DNA of 64,000 bases from assembly GCF_000732925.1 (NCBI RefSeq), contig NZ_CP008953.1, positions 5,518,001 to 5,582,000 of the forward strand. Reading direction: 5' to 3'. The position numbers and the translations under genes are program-made. Shown here piece by piece: positions 52,251 to 60,552 of this stretch; the stretch's first letter is position 1; each line of letters begins with the position of its first letter. The DNA is from Amycolatopsis japonica (GTDB lineage Bacteria; Actinomycetota; Actinomycetes; Mycobacteriales; Pseudonocardiaceae). Below the pieces are notes generated by a model. The model ran no database searches, was not told where the DNA came from, and was given only the letters and a program-made list of their open reading frames with translations.

Positions 52251-53708
52251 ATGCGGCGAACTCTGGACGTGGACGAGGTCCTGAAACGGCAGGATTCCGG
52301 TGAGCTGAAACGCCGCCTGCACGGGCGCGACCTGATCGGGTTCGGGGTCGGCATCATCATCGGCACCGGCATCTTCACCCTCGCCGGGGTCGAGGCGAAA
52401 ACGCACGCGGGCCCGTCGGTCACGCTGTCGTTCGTGCTCGGCGCCGTCGTGGCCGGGCTGGCCGCCCTCTGCTATGCCGAACTCGCCTCCAGCGTGCCGA
52501 CGGCCGGAAGCGCCTACACCTACGCCTTCGCCACCCTCGGCGAGACCTTCGCCTGGATCATCGGCTGGGACCTGCTGCTCGAGTTCGCCCTCGGCGCGGC
52601 CGTCGTGTCCCGCGGCTGGTCCGGCTATCTCGCGAATCTGATGGGACTCTCCCCCGACTGGTTCGGCGAAGACGCGAAGGTCAACATAGGCGCGGTCGTG
52701 ATCATCGCCGTGCTGACCGTGATCGCCGTCCTCGGGATCAAGGAATCGGCGCGGGTGACGAACCTGCTCGTGCTGGTCAAGGTCGCGGTGTGCGTGCTGA
52801 TCCTCGCGGTCGGCGTGTTCTACATCCGCGGCGAGAACCTCACCCCGTTCATCCCCGCCGCGCAGCCGCCGACGGCGACCGCCGGAACCCTGCATCAGCC
52901 GATCGTGCAAGCCGCGCTCGGGCTCGAACAGTCCGTCTACGGTATCGCCGGGATGGTGACCGCCGCGGCCGTCGTCTTCTTCGCCTACACCGGTTTCGAG
53001 GCGCTCGCCAACCTCGGCGAGGAGACCGTGAACCCGAAACGCGATCTGCGGGTCGGCATCCTCGGCGCACTCGGCGTCTGCGCGCTGCTCTACATCGGGG
53101 TCTCGCTGGTGCTGACCGGGATGGTGCCGTTCGCCGAGATCGACGCGGGCGCCCCGCTCGCCGACGCCTTCGACCGCGTCGGGCAGCACTGGGTGGGCGC
53201 GCTGATCTCGCTCGGCGCGGTCACCGGGCTGACGTCGGTGATGATGGTGGAACTGGTGACGATCGGCCGGATCGGTTTCGCCATGGGCCGCGACGGCCTG
53301 CTGCCGAAGAAGTTCGGCACGGCGCATCCGCGCTGGGGCACCCCGCACCGGATGACGATCGCCGGCGCGGTGCTGATCGCGGTGCTGGCCGCGTTCGTCC
53401 CGATCTCCGAACTCGCCGACATGGTCAGCATCGGCGCGCTGTCGGCGATGATCATCGTCGCGCTGGCCGTCCCGGTGCTGCGCAAACGCCGCCCGGACCT
53501 GGAACGTCCGTTCACCGTGCCGTTCTCGCCGTATCTGCCCATCGTGGCGGCGCTGGCGTGCTTCTACCTGATGCTGAACCTGGACGTGATGACGTGGCTG
53601 CGGTTCGCCGCGTGGCTGGGCCTCGGCATGCTGATCTACGTCTTCTACGGGCGCAAGCATTCCCGTTTCGCGAAGGACGAGCTCAGCTCCACAGACCGGC
53701 CGTCGTGA
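52251..53708 (+). CDS. Cationic amino acid transporter-type APC permease
   Basis: 485 aa, ~12-13 membrane segments. N-terminal RRLHGRDLIGFGVGIIIGTGIFTLAG and AGSAYTYAFATLGE, and FEALANLGEETVNPKRDLRVGI identify the CAT (arginine/lysine-type) subgroup of the APC superfamily. Stand-alone gene. The stop overlaps the convergent gene by 26 bp. It could supply arginine for the guanidino pathway at 13-20 kb, a speculation. Confidence 0.88.
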   Translation: MRRTLDVDEVLKRQDSGELKRRLHGRDLIGFGVGIIIGTGIFTLAGVEAKTHAGPSVTLSFVLGAVVAGLAALCYAELASSVPTAGSAYTYAFATLGETFAWIIGWDLLLEFALGAAVVSRGWSGYLANLMGLSPDWFGEDAKVNIGAVVIIAVLTVIAVLGIKESARVTNLLVLVKVAVCVLILAVGVFYIRGENLTPFIPAAQPPTATAGTLHQPIVQAALGLEQSVYGIAGMVTAAAVVFFAYTGFEALANLGEETVNPKRDLRVGILGALGVCALLYIGVSLVLTGMVPFAEIDAGAPLADAFDRVGQHWVGALISLGAVTGLTSVMMVELVTIGRIGFAMGRDGLLPKKFGTAHPRWGTPHRMTIAGAVLIAVLAAFVPISELADMVSIGALSAMIIVALAVPVLRKRRPDLERPFTVPFSPYLPIVAALACFYLMLNLDVMTWLRFAAWLGLGMLIYVFYGRKHSRFAKDELSSTDRPS

Positions 53709-54351
53709 TCGCGTCGACGGCGGCTTCGGCGTCGCCGTCGTCCACCACGACCAGCATCCGCTTCAGCGCCGCGGCCACCCATTCCACCGGCTGGTCGTGC
53801 AAACCGTTGTCCCCCAAGGACGGGTAGCCGTCCATAATGGACACGAGAGTGCCTTCGGCGCCGATCCGCATCCCGGCGGCCAGCACGTGATGCCCGCCGG
53901 GCGGACGCCAGCGCGACGACCACAGCGGCGGGATACCGGTGTCGAGATAGTCGAGCAGCGCTCGCGCCGGGGTGTCGTGCGCGCCGAACTCGGCCGTGTC
54001 GACCTCCGCGATCAACGCGACCCTCGGCAGCCGCCACAGCGCCGCGAGGAGCATGAACAACGAGTGCGGCGCCCAGTTCCCGGTGGCGGGCACGGCGACG
54101 AGCCGTCCGCCCGACAGCGTCCCGATCGCCCGTGCCAGGCCTTCGTGCGTGGTGCCGGACAGGGCCGCGACCTCGTCCTGGCCCGCGACGTCGAAACCCG
54201 CCGCGCGCAGGGCGGCCAGCGCCGTGAAGGGTCCGGCGAGCCCGTCCCGCTGCGGGAGTTCGGCCCGCGCGACGGCGACGAGGTGCTCGCCCCCTGGCAG
54301 CCAGCGGCGACCGGACAGCCCCGTCCGGTCGCCGTCGATTCCGGACGACAT
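53683..54351 (-). CDS. Uncharacterised protein, papain/C39-like fold possible (DUF6885-like)
   Basis: 222 aa from the ATG at 54351, one base overlap with the GNAT gene stop (TGATG). The segment LPQRDGLAGPFTALAALRAAG resembles the nucleophile helix of C39-like cysteine peptidase families (usually with Cys-Gly-Pro), but the Cys position is Ala here; GGHHVLAAG could be the His region. Assignment is tentative. Probably cotranscribed with the GNAT gene. Confidence 0.6.
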   Translation of the reverse strand: MSSGIDGDRTGLSGRRWLPGGEHLVAVARAELPQRDGLAGPFTALAALRAAGFDVAGQDEVAALSGTTHEGLARAIGTLSGGRLVAVPATGNWAPHSLFMLLAALWRLPRVALIAEVDTAEFGAHDTPARALLDYLDTGIPPLWSSRWRPPGGHHVLAAGMRIGAEGTLVSIMDGYPSLGDNGLHDQPVEWVAAALKRMLVVVDDGDAEAAVDAITTAGLWS

Positions 54352-54767
54352 CAGTCTTCGAACGTCCACGACTGCATGATGAACGGCCCGTCGTTCGACG
54401 CCCCGGCTGAGGTGTAGGTCGCCAGCGCGGCCTTGTTGTCCGTTTCGACGCCGACCCACATCCCCCGGCAGCCGCGTTCCCGCGCGATCCCGGCCAGCGC
54501 GTCGACGAGGTCGCGGCCGATCCCGCGCCGCTGGTAGTCCGGGCTGACGTCGAGTTCGTTGAGGAACATCTCGGTGCCCTTGTCCGGATGCGTCACCTCG
54601 GTACCGGTGATCATCCCCGCGGGCTCGCCGTCCTCGTAGGCGATGAGGAGGTGGTTCTCCTCCCCCGCGAGGAACTTCTCGGACGCCTCACGGTGCGCGG
54701 GGCCGTCGAACAGGTGCTGAGCGGCGACGACCTCCTCGACGGTGCCGGCCCGCCGGATCTCGGCCAC
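54351..54767 (-). CDS. GNAT-family N-acetyltransferase
   Basis: 138 aa from the GTG at 54767, which has GGGAGGA 5 nt upstream; the longer frame lacks this. Acetyl-CoA loop in SPDYQRRGIGRDLVDAL (~75-90) and MWVGVETDNKAALATYTSAGA, the standard C-terminal GNAT motif, akin to aminoglycoside 3-N-acetyltransferase-like (AAC(3)-I) proteins. Substrate unknown. Operon with the downstream uncharacterised gene. Confidence 0.88.
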   Translation of the reverse strand: MAEIRRAGTVEEVVAAQHLFDGPAHREASEKFLAGEENHLLIAYEDGEPAGMITGTEVTHPDKGTEMFLNELDVSPDYQRRGIGRDLVDALAGIARERGCRGMWVGVETDNKAALATYTSAGASNDGPFIMQSWTFED

Positions 54768-54813
54768 GTGTCCTCCCGGTGCTGAAAGCGCCACAGACCG
54801 CTCAGTATCCCGC

Positions 54814-55683
54814 TCAGAGGGGCGCCGAGTCATCACGTTTCCCCGGAGAGCGCAGCGCGACCCCGGCGACGACGGCCAGCGTGCCGAGGGCCTCGGGCAG
54901 CGCCGGGACCTGACGGAGCCAGAGGAAGCCGATGACGCCCGCCGTGACCGGCAGCAAGGCGAGCAGCAGCGCGAACCGCGCCTGCCCGGCCTTGCGCAGG
55001 ACCACTTGGTCGAGCCCGTACGGCACGACGGTGGCGAGCACGCCCACCCCGACGCCGAGCAGCACCAAACGTGGCGAACCCCACACCGCGCCGGTGCCGA
55101 GCGCCAGCGGCGACAGCACCACGGTGCCGACCGCGAACCCGACGGCCAGCCCGTCGATCCCGTTCCCGCCGACCGCGACCCGCTTCCCGAGCAGGATGTA
55201 GCCCGCCCAGGCGGCCGCCGCGCCGAGGGCGAACAGCACGCCGAGCAGGCTGCCTTCGAGCCGGACGTCCGCGATGGCGACCACGCCGGCCACCACCAGC
55301 AGCAGCGCGAAGACGTCGCGGCGGGTCCGCGAGCCGAACGCGGCCACCACCACGGGCCCGGTGAACTCGAGGGCGACCGCGGTGCCCAGTGGCAGCCGCG
55401 CGATCGCCTCGTAGAAGAGCACGTTCATCCCGGCGGTGACGACGCCGAAGGCGCCCGCGAGCAGGAACGTGCGGCCGGTCCACGCCGAGCGAGGTGGCCT
55501 GCGCCACGCGAGAAGGACCACTGCCGCCCCGAGACAGCGAAGCCAGGCCACCCCCGCGGGGGAGGCGACCGAAAAGAGACCTACGGCGACGGCCGCACCG
55601 GCGTACATCGAAATTCCGCTGAGAACGAACAAGATCGGCGACGGCACGCTCGGAAGACGGTTCCGGACGACTGCGATTCCCAC
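54814..55683 (-). CDS. EamA/RhtA-type drug/metabolite exporter
   Basis: 289 aa, GTG start, ten membrane helices in two EamA repeats (~15-135 and ~150-280). LPLGTAVALEFTGPVVVAA is the RhtA-like threonine/homoserine exporter signature region. It exports small metabolites. Separate from the GNAT gene by 46 bp on the same strand. Confidence 0.88.
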   Translation of the reverse strand: MGIAVVRNRLPSVPSPILFVLSGISMYAGAAVAVGLFSVASPAGVAWLRCLGAAVVLLAWRRPPRSAWTGRTFLLAGAFGVVTAGMNVLFYEAIARLPLGTAVALEFTGPVVVAAFGSRTRRDVFALLLVVAGVVAIADVRLEGSLLGVLFALGAAAAWAGYILLGKRVAVGGNGIDGLAVGFAVGTVVLSPLALGTGAVWGSPRLVLLGVGVGVLATVVPYGLDQVVLRKAGQARFALLLALLPVTAGVIGFLWLRQVPALPEALGTLAVVAGVALRSPGKRDDSAPL

Positions 55684-55798
55684 CCCAGCATGGTGCCTGA
55701 CGTGGGAAAAGGCCCTGCGGCGGGGAGTCTTCTCCCACGTTGCGTGATTACGCTACGGCATCCGAGGTAATTACCAGTGACAAATGAGACACCCGCAC

Positions 55799-55826
55799 GG
55801 GAACACTTGCGGGTCGCCAAACGTCT
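55799..55826 (+). promoter_or_regulatory. Possible ECF-sigma promoter of the small zinc protein gene
   Basis: GGGAAC, 18-nt spacer, GTCT: close to the GGAA(C/T)-N18-GTT pattern of SigR/SigH/SigE-type promoters. A start site ~115 nt before the ATG would follow. Pattern-based only. Confidence 0.3.
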
Positions 55827-55947
55827 GGAAGAGTGGAAGCACGAACACGGCGGGGCCGGGAACGAACGTTGCCGGCATCAGTGCCGAAGTGGTCGTAGCT
55901 GGATCGATGGCACCGGGCCACCGGTGCCGGGACGGAGGGAGACTCCA

Positions 55948-56127
55948 ATGACTTCACCGACGCTCACCCGCCCCGAACTGACCGCTGCCGACCGATGCGA
56001 CCGGTGTGGAGCTGCAGCCCAGGTTCGAGCCATTCTCAGCACCGGTGGCGAGTTGCTCTTCTGTGGTCACCACGCCCGCGCACACGAGACGAAGCTCAAG
56101 GAAATGTCCGCGGACATTCAGCGGTAA
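55948..56127 (+). CDS. Small zinc-ribbon protein (DUF7455-like)
   Basis: 59 aa from the ATG at 55948, with GGAGGG 8 nt upstream; an in-frame extension to 55777 is probably untranslated leader. CDRCGAAAQVR ... LLFCGHHARAHE gives a CxxC and CxHH metal site. Similar small proteins are common near sigma genes in actinobacteria; function unknown. A perfect terminator follows. Confidence 0.8.
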   Translation: MTSPTLTRPELTAADRCDRCGAAAQVRAILSTGGELLFCGHHARAHETKLKEMSADIQR

Positions 56128-56147
56128 CCCACCAGTCCACGACCACC

Positions 56148-56192
56148 GGCGGCCGGCTACTCCCCAGGGAGAGAGCCGGCCGCCCTGTTTTT
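56148..56192 (+). terminator. Intrinsic terminator after the small zinc protein
   Basis: Perfect 11-bp stem GGCGGCCGGCT / AGCCGGCCGCC (56148-56158, 56174-56184), 15-nt loop, T-run to 56192. Confidence 0.9.
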
Positions 56193-56235
56193 GCCTGCGG
56201 CCGCCCTGGTTTCCGCCTGCTGCCGCCTCGCTCGG

Positions 56236-56290
56236 TGTCCCCAATGTCGCATTGGTGTCGCTGAGCGTCTCCAATGCGACATTGGGGACA
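56236..56290. repeat. 55-bp perfect-arm palindrome, TGTCCCCAATGTCGC type (family G)
   Basis: 20-bp arms TGTCCCCAATGTCGCATTGG and its exact complement, 15-nt loop with CGCTGAGCG. It lies 79 bp before the hydrolase gene and after a separate terminator, so it is not needed for termination of the preceding gene. Confidence 0.85.
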
Positions 56291-56338
56291 TCCGGACCAA
56301 GAAACTCACCTGAGCGCCAGTCTTCGACGTCTTCCAAA

Positions 56339-56361
56339 AACATACAGACAGAATGTATGTT
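56339..56361. promoter_or_regulatory. Candidate TetR operator before the hydrolase-tetR operon
   Basis: AACATACA-N7-TGTATGTT, a perfect 8-bp inverted repeat ending 7 bp before the hydrolase ATG. The TetR protein encoded at the end of the same operon is the likely binder. Confidence 0.6.
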
Positions 56362-56368
56362 GGTTGCC

Positions 56369-57232
56369 ATGACGACCTACGACCTCTTGGGCGAGACACG
56401 CGACGTGGATCTCGGCGACGCCCGCATCCGCTACCGCGACCGCGGCGAAGGCCCTCCCGTGGTCTTCGTGCACGGACTCCTCACCAACGGCCTGCTCTGG
56501 CGCAAGGTGGCCCCCGCCGTCGCCGACGTGGGCTTCCGCTGCCTGACCCCGGACTGGCCACTGGGTTCGCACGAGATCCCGGTCCCCCGCGCCGACCTGA
56601 GCCCGCCCGGCGTCGCGGCGCTCATCGCGCGGTTCCTCGAAGCGCTCGACCTGACCGACGTCACCGTGGTCGCCAACGACACCGGCGGCGCGCTGACGCA
56701 ACTGCTCATGACCACGAACCCGGAACGGGTGGGCCGGGTCGTGCTGACGCCGTCGGACTCCTTCGAGCGCTTCCTGCCGCCGTTGTTCGCGGGTCTGAGC
56801 CCGCTCGCCCGGATCCCCGGCGGTGTCGGGCTGGTGACCGCGGCGCTGCGCTGGCGGTGGCTGCTGAAGACGACCGACTTCCTCTGGCTGGCCAAACACC
56901 CGGTCCCGGGCCACATCCTCGACGCCTATCTGCTGCCCAGCCGCCGGAGCGCGGAGATCCGCGACGATCTGCGCCGGTTCATGGCGAGCGTCGACAACCG
57001 CTACACCCTGACCGCCGCCGAGCGGCTGCCCGCCTTCACCAAGCCCGTACTGCTGGCCTGGGCGCCCGAAGACCGGCACTTCCCGTTGTGGCTGGGCCGC
57101 AAGCTCGCCGGGGTCCTGCCGAACGCCGAACTGAAGACGATCGAGGACTCCTACGCCTTCGTGCCGGAGGACCAGCCGGAGCGGCTGAGCGGCATGATGG
57201 TGGAATTCCTGCGTGCCCACGCCACGACGTAG
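56369..57232 (+). CDS. Alpha/beta hydrolase with Asp in the nucleophile elbow
   Basis: 287 aa from the ATG at 56369 (ATG at 56357 possible). Oxyanion-side motif VFVHGLLTNGLLW (~32), elbow VVANDTGGAL with Asp104 as in haloalkane dehalogenases and epoxide hydrolases, LLAWAPEDRHFP for the acid. The normal catalytic His near the C terminus (usually in GHF) is not found; the matching stretch reads DSYAFVPEDQPE. It may be inactive or act differently. Coupled to a tetR gene (20-bp overlap). Confidence 0.82.
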   Translation: MTTYDLLGETRDVDLGDARIRYRDRGEGPPVVFVHGLLTNGLLWRKVAPAVADVGFRCLTPDWPLGSHEIPVPRADLSPPGVAALIARFLEALDLTDVTVVANDTGGALTQLLMTTNPERVGRVVLTPSDSFERFLPPLFAGLSPLARIPGGVGLVTAALRWRWLLKTTDFLWLAKHPVPGHILDAYLLPSRRSAEIRDDLRRFMASVDNRYTLTAAERLPAFTKPVLLAWAPEDRHFPLWLGRKLAGVLPNAELKTIEDSYAFVPEDQPERLSGMMVEFLRAHATT

Positions 57233-57818
57233 CCAGACCGAACGCTCGCAATCGACGCAGGCCGCGTTGATCACGGCGGCGCGGACGCTGTTCGCCGAAC
57301 AGGGATACGCCGCCGTGCCCGCCGACGAGATCGTCCGGGCGGCGGGTGTCACCCGCGGCGCGCTGTATCACCACTTCGGGGACAAACAGGGGCTGTTCCG
57401 GGCCGTGATCGAGCAGATCGAAACGGAGATCACCGAGGATCTGAAGACCGTCCTGGGCGCCGCGGGCGACCCGTGGACGGGGGCGCTCGGGGTGCTGAGC
57501 CGGTTCCTGGACCTGTGTCTGCGGCCCGAGGTGGTGCGGATCGCGCTCACCGACGCCGTCTCCGTCCTGGGCTGGCAGGAATGGCGCGAACTGGAGAACC
57601 GGTACGGGCTGGGCCTGATCACGGAGATCCTGGAGTCCGCCGCGGCGGACGGGCTGCTGATCGACGCGCCTGTCCCGGAGCTGGCGCAACTGGTGCTGAG
57701 CGCCTGCGCGGAGGCCGCGCTGATGATCGCGCACGCCGAAGACCGCGAAGCCGCGAAGGAGAAAGCCCTGGCCGCCCTGGTGGCCCTGCTGTCCGGCCTC
57801 GTGACAGAACGCATTTAG
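57213..57818 (+). CDS. TetR-family transcriptional regulator
   Basis: 201 aa, GTG start inside the hydrolase gene. DNA-binding helices at ~12-58 (AALITAARTLFAEQGYAAVPADEI; GALYHHFGDKQGLF) and a divergent ligand domain. Likely autoregulates the operon through 56339-56361. Its last codon and TAG stop (57816-57818) fall inside the family C hairpin. Confidence 0.9.
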   Translation: MPTPRRSQTERSQSTQAALITAARTLFAEQGYAAVPADEIVRAAGVTRGALYHHFGDKQGLFRAVIEQIETEITEDLKTVLGAAGDPWTGALGVLSRFLDLCLRPEVVRIALTDAVSVLGWQEWRELENRYGLGLITEILESAAADGLLIDAPVPELAQLVLSACAEAALMIAHAEDREAAKEKALAALVALLSGLVTERI

Positions 57819-57873
57819 TCCTCTGGATGCGGTCCTTGCGTGTGCAACTACCGCATCCAGAGGACTAAATGCG
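57810..57873. repeat. 64-bp hairpin, CCTCTGGA type (family C, copy 2)
   Basis: 30-bp arms from CGCATTTAGTCCTCTGGATG with the loop TTGC-GTGT-GCAA; three mismatches near the loop. It covers the end of tetR and stops 2 bp before the ROK gene stop, between convergent genes, so a bidirectional terminator role is likely. Confidence 0.85.
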
Positions 57874-57875
57874 AA

Positions 57876-59057
57876 CTACACGGTGTCCAGGATCATTTCG
57901 AACGCCGCCTCGGCCGCACCCAGCAGCTTCACGTCCGCCCCGAGCGCCGAACTCACGATCTGCGTCCCGCCGACGGCCCGGCTGACCAGGCTCCGCCGCC
58001 GGACCTCGGCCGCCACCGACTTCACGACCGAATCGGGCAGCACGGTGAGCAGGTCGCCCAGCACCACCAGCTGCGGGCCGAGCAGGTTGACCACGTTCAC
58101 CAGGCCCAGCGTCAGCCATTCCGCGAACTCCGACAGCCGTTCCTCGGCCGCGTGCGGATCCCGGCCCAGCTCGCGCAGTTCGAACAGGATCGCCCCGCGC
58201 GGGGTGTCCTCGGGCAGGTCGAGGGCGCGGCACAGCGCCGCCTCGCCGACCTCGGTCTCCCAGCAGCCGCTGGACCCGCAGTAGCAGGGACGGCCGCCCG
58301 GCCGGATCGCCATGTGCCCGATCTCGCCGACGTAGCCCGCGCCGCCGCGCAGCGACGAGCCGTCCGCGATGATCCCGCCCCCGACACCGACGTCGGCGGA
58401 GACGTACACGGCGTCCGACGAGCCCCGCGCGGCGCCGCGCAGGTGTTCGGCGATGGCGCCTAGTTCGGCGTCGTTGCCGACCAGGACGGGGATGCGCAGC
58501 ACACCGCCGAGCCGTTCCCCGAGCGCCACGTCGGTCCAGCGCAGGTTGGGAGCCTCGTGGACGTGCCCGTCGGCCCGGCGGACGACGCCGGGCACGGACA
58601 CGCCCGCGGCGATCGGCTGTACGCCGAGGTCGCCGGCCAGCACGGTGGTCGACTCGATCACGTGCGTGATCACTTCGTCGGCCTCGCGCGTCCGGCCGTG
58701 GAGGTTCCAGCTGTTGCGCCCGAGGATCTGGCCGCCGAACCCGACCAGCGCGATCGCCACGTGTTCGACCTGGAGATCGACCGCGAGCACCACCGCCGCG
58801 TGCGGCTGCGGCAGGACCAGGAGCGAAGGGCGGCCCGCCCCTCGTCCCGGCCTCGGGACCCGCTCCTCGACGACCCCCGCTTCCGCGAGGCCGTCGACGA
58901 GGGTCTTGATGGTGCTGCGGTTGAGCCCCAGCTCGGTGGCGAGGGTCGCCCTGGTGCTCGGGCCGCTGACGTGCAGCAACCGGAGCAAGGTCGTGCGGTT
59001 GTGCCTGCGCACCTCGTCTGGTCGTGCAACGGGTGTGCTGGTCACGGGCTTCATCAT
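57876..59057 (-). CDS. ROK-family transcriptional repressor (XylR-like)
   Basis: 393 aa. N-terminal winged helix-turn-helix (~18-75: TTLLRLLHVSGPSTRATLA, LNRSTIKTLVDGL), then a ROK sugar-binding domain with GVGGGIIADGSSLRGGAGYVGEIGH and the zinc motif CYCGSSGCWE (~256-266). These repressors respond to sugars. It is the last gene of the ABC transporter operon (11 bp after the permease), so it most likely controls it through the inverted repeat at 62602-62628. Confidence 0.92.
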   Translation of the reverse strand: MMKPVTSTPVARPDEVRRHNRTTLLRLLHVSGPSTRATLATELGLNRSTIKTLVDGLAEAGVVEERVPRPGRGAGRPSLLVLPQPHAAVVLAVDLQVEHVAIALVGFGGQILGRNSWNLHGRTREADEVITHVIESTTVLAGDLGVQPIAAGVSVPGVVRRADGHVHEAPNLRWTDVALGERLGGVLRIPVLVGNDAELGAIAEHLRGAARGSSDAVYVSADVGVGGGIIADGSSLRGGAGYVGEIGHMAIRPGGRPCYCGSSGCWETEVGEAALCRALDLPEDTPRGAILFELRELGRDPHAAEERLSEFAEWLTLGLVNVVNLLGPQLVVLGDLLTVLPDSVVKSVAAEVRRRSLVSRAVGGTQIVSSALGADVKLLGAAEAAFEMILDTV

Positions 59058-59068
59058 TCCATGCGGAC

Positions 59069-60529
59069 TCAGCGCGGCGACGCAGCCGCGCGGCGCCGGG
59101 ACAGCGCGTCCACCGTGGCCGCGAGAAGCAGCACCAGACCGGTGACGATGTTGACCACCGCCGCCGACTGCTTCAGCAGGCCCAGCGCGTTCTCGACGAC
59201 CGCCAGCACGAGACCACCGATCACCGCGTCGACGACCCGGCCCTTGCCGCCGAACAGCGACGTACCACCGATGACGGCGGCACCGACCGCGAACAGCAGC
59301 GTGTTGAGGCCACCGGCCTGCGGGTCGACCGAACCGACCTTCGACGAGTAGACGATCGCGCCGACCGCCGCCACCGCCGAGCAGATGACGAACACCGAGG
59401 CGCGGATCTTCTCGACGTTGATACCGGCGCGGCGGGCCGCCTCGCGGTTGCCGCCGACGGCGTAGATGTGGCGGCCGTACTGCGTGCGGTTGAGCACGTA
59501 GGTGCCGAGCACCAGCAGGCCGAGCACGATCGGCACGACGTACGGGACGCCGGAGATGACGATGTTCGGGTTCGGCGCGCGGTTCAGCGTGAGCAGATAG
59601 GTCGCGATCGCGGCGACCACGCCGATCGCGCCGACCTTGAACAGCACCATCGGCGTCGGCTGGGTGACCAGGCCGCGCTTGAGCCGCGAGAAGTGCTGGC
59701 CCAAGGTCACCGCGGCGAAACCACCGGCGGCGATCAGGAACAGGACCCAGCTGCCCACAGTGGACAGATTGCCGTTGGCGACCTTGAACAGCACGTCGGA
59801 GGTGCTGATGCCGAGCGTGCCGCCCTCACCGATGAACTGGAGGATGACACCCTGCCAGGCGAGGAAGAGCGCCAATGTCACGACGAACGAGGGCATGCCG
59901 ATCTTCGAGACGAGGAAGCCGGTGAGGACACCGATCGCGCCGCCGACGCTGATCGCGAGCAGCATCTCGATCCACGCGTTGGCCGCGGTTCCCGAAAGCA
60001 CGAGCGCGATGGCGAGCACGGCGAATCCGACACCCGCCCAGATCCGCAGGATCACGCCGAGCAGGGCGGCGATGGCGAGGACGACGAGGAACGCGATGAA
60101 CACGCCGTTCCCCATGCCGCCCAACAGGTTTCCGTTGCGCACGTAGTGCATCGCCAGCACCGCGGCGGTGACGCCGGACGCGGTGCCCGCGGACAGGTCG
60201 ATCTCGCCGAGCAGCAGCACGAACACGATGCCCATCGCGATGATCGCCTTGCCGGCGCCTTGCGCCATCAGGTTCGCGATGTTGTTCATCGTCAGGAAGG
60301 TGTCCGACAGCGAGGCGAACACGATCACCAGCACGAGCAGGCCGAGCAGCGCCGGGAGCGAACCCAGCTGTCCGGCCTTGAGCCGGGAGAAGTAGTCGCC
60401 GACGGCTTCGCGCGTCGACATCGATGTCGTGTCGATGCCGAAGTCCGTGATGGCCGCCGACGGGTTGAGCGCGGCGGCCGCCGACTTGCCCCCCTCCGGC
60501 GAGGCGGGCTTTGCAGGTGTCTCAGTCAT
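59069..60529 (-). CDS. Sugar ABC transporter permease (XylH-like)
   Basis: 486 aa from the ATG at 60529. Cytoplasmic N-terminal tail (~60 aa), then ~12 membrane segments; the BPD_transp_2 signature with GEIDLSAGTASGVTAA (~115) and GGNREAARRAGINVEKIR with VIGGTSLFGGKGRV. It forms the channel of a monosaccharide importer with the adjacent ATPase and binding protein. Confidence 0.93.
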   Translation of the reverse strand: MTETPAKPASPEGGKSAAAALNPSAAITDFGIDTTSMSTREAVGDYFSRLKAGQLGSLPALLGLLVLVIVFASLSDTFLTMNNIANLMAQGAGKAIIAMGIVFVLLLGEIDLSAGTASGVTAAVLAMHYVRNGNLLGGMGNGVFIAFLVVLAIAALLGVILRIWAGVGFAVLAIALVLSGTAANAWIEMLLAISVGGAIGVLTGFLVSKIGMPSFVVTLALFLAWQGVILQFIGEGGTLGISTSDVLFKVANGNLSTVGSWVLFLIAAGGFAAVTLGQHFSRLKRGLVTQPTPMVLFKVGAIGVVAAIATYLLTLNRAPNPNIVISGVPYVVPIVLGLLVLGTYVLNRTQYGRHIYAVGGNREAARRAGINVEKIRASVFVICSAVAAVGAIVYSSKVGSVDPQAGGLNTLLFAVGAAVIGGTSLFGGKGRVVDAVIGGLVLAVVENALGLLKQSAAVVNIVTGLVLLLAATVDALSRRRAAASPR

Positions 60530-60552
60530 TTCCGGTTCTTTCTCGCCTCTGC

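Noticed and set aside
55777-55947. N-terminal extension of the 59-aa zinc protein
   Set aside because: The ATG at 55948 has a strong ribosome site; the extension is Arg/Gly-rich without similarity and likely untranslated leader.
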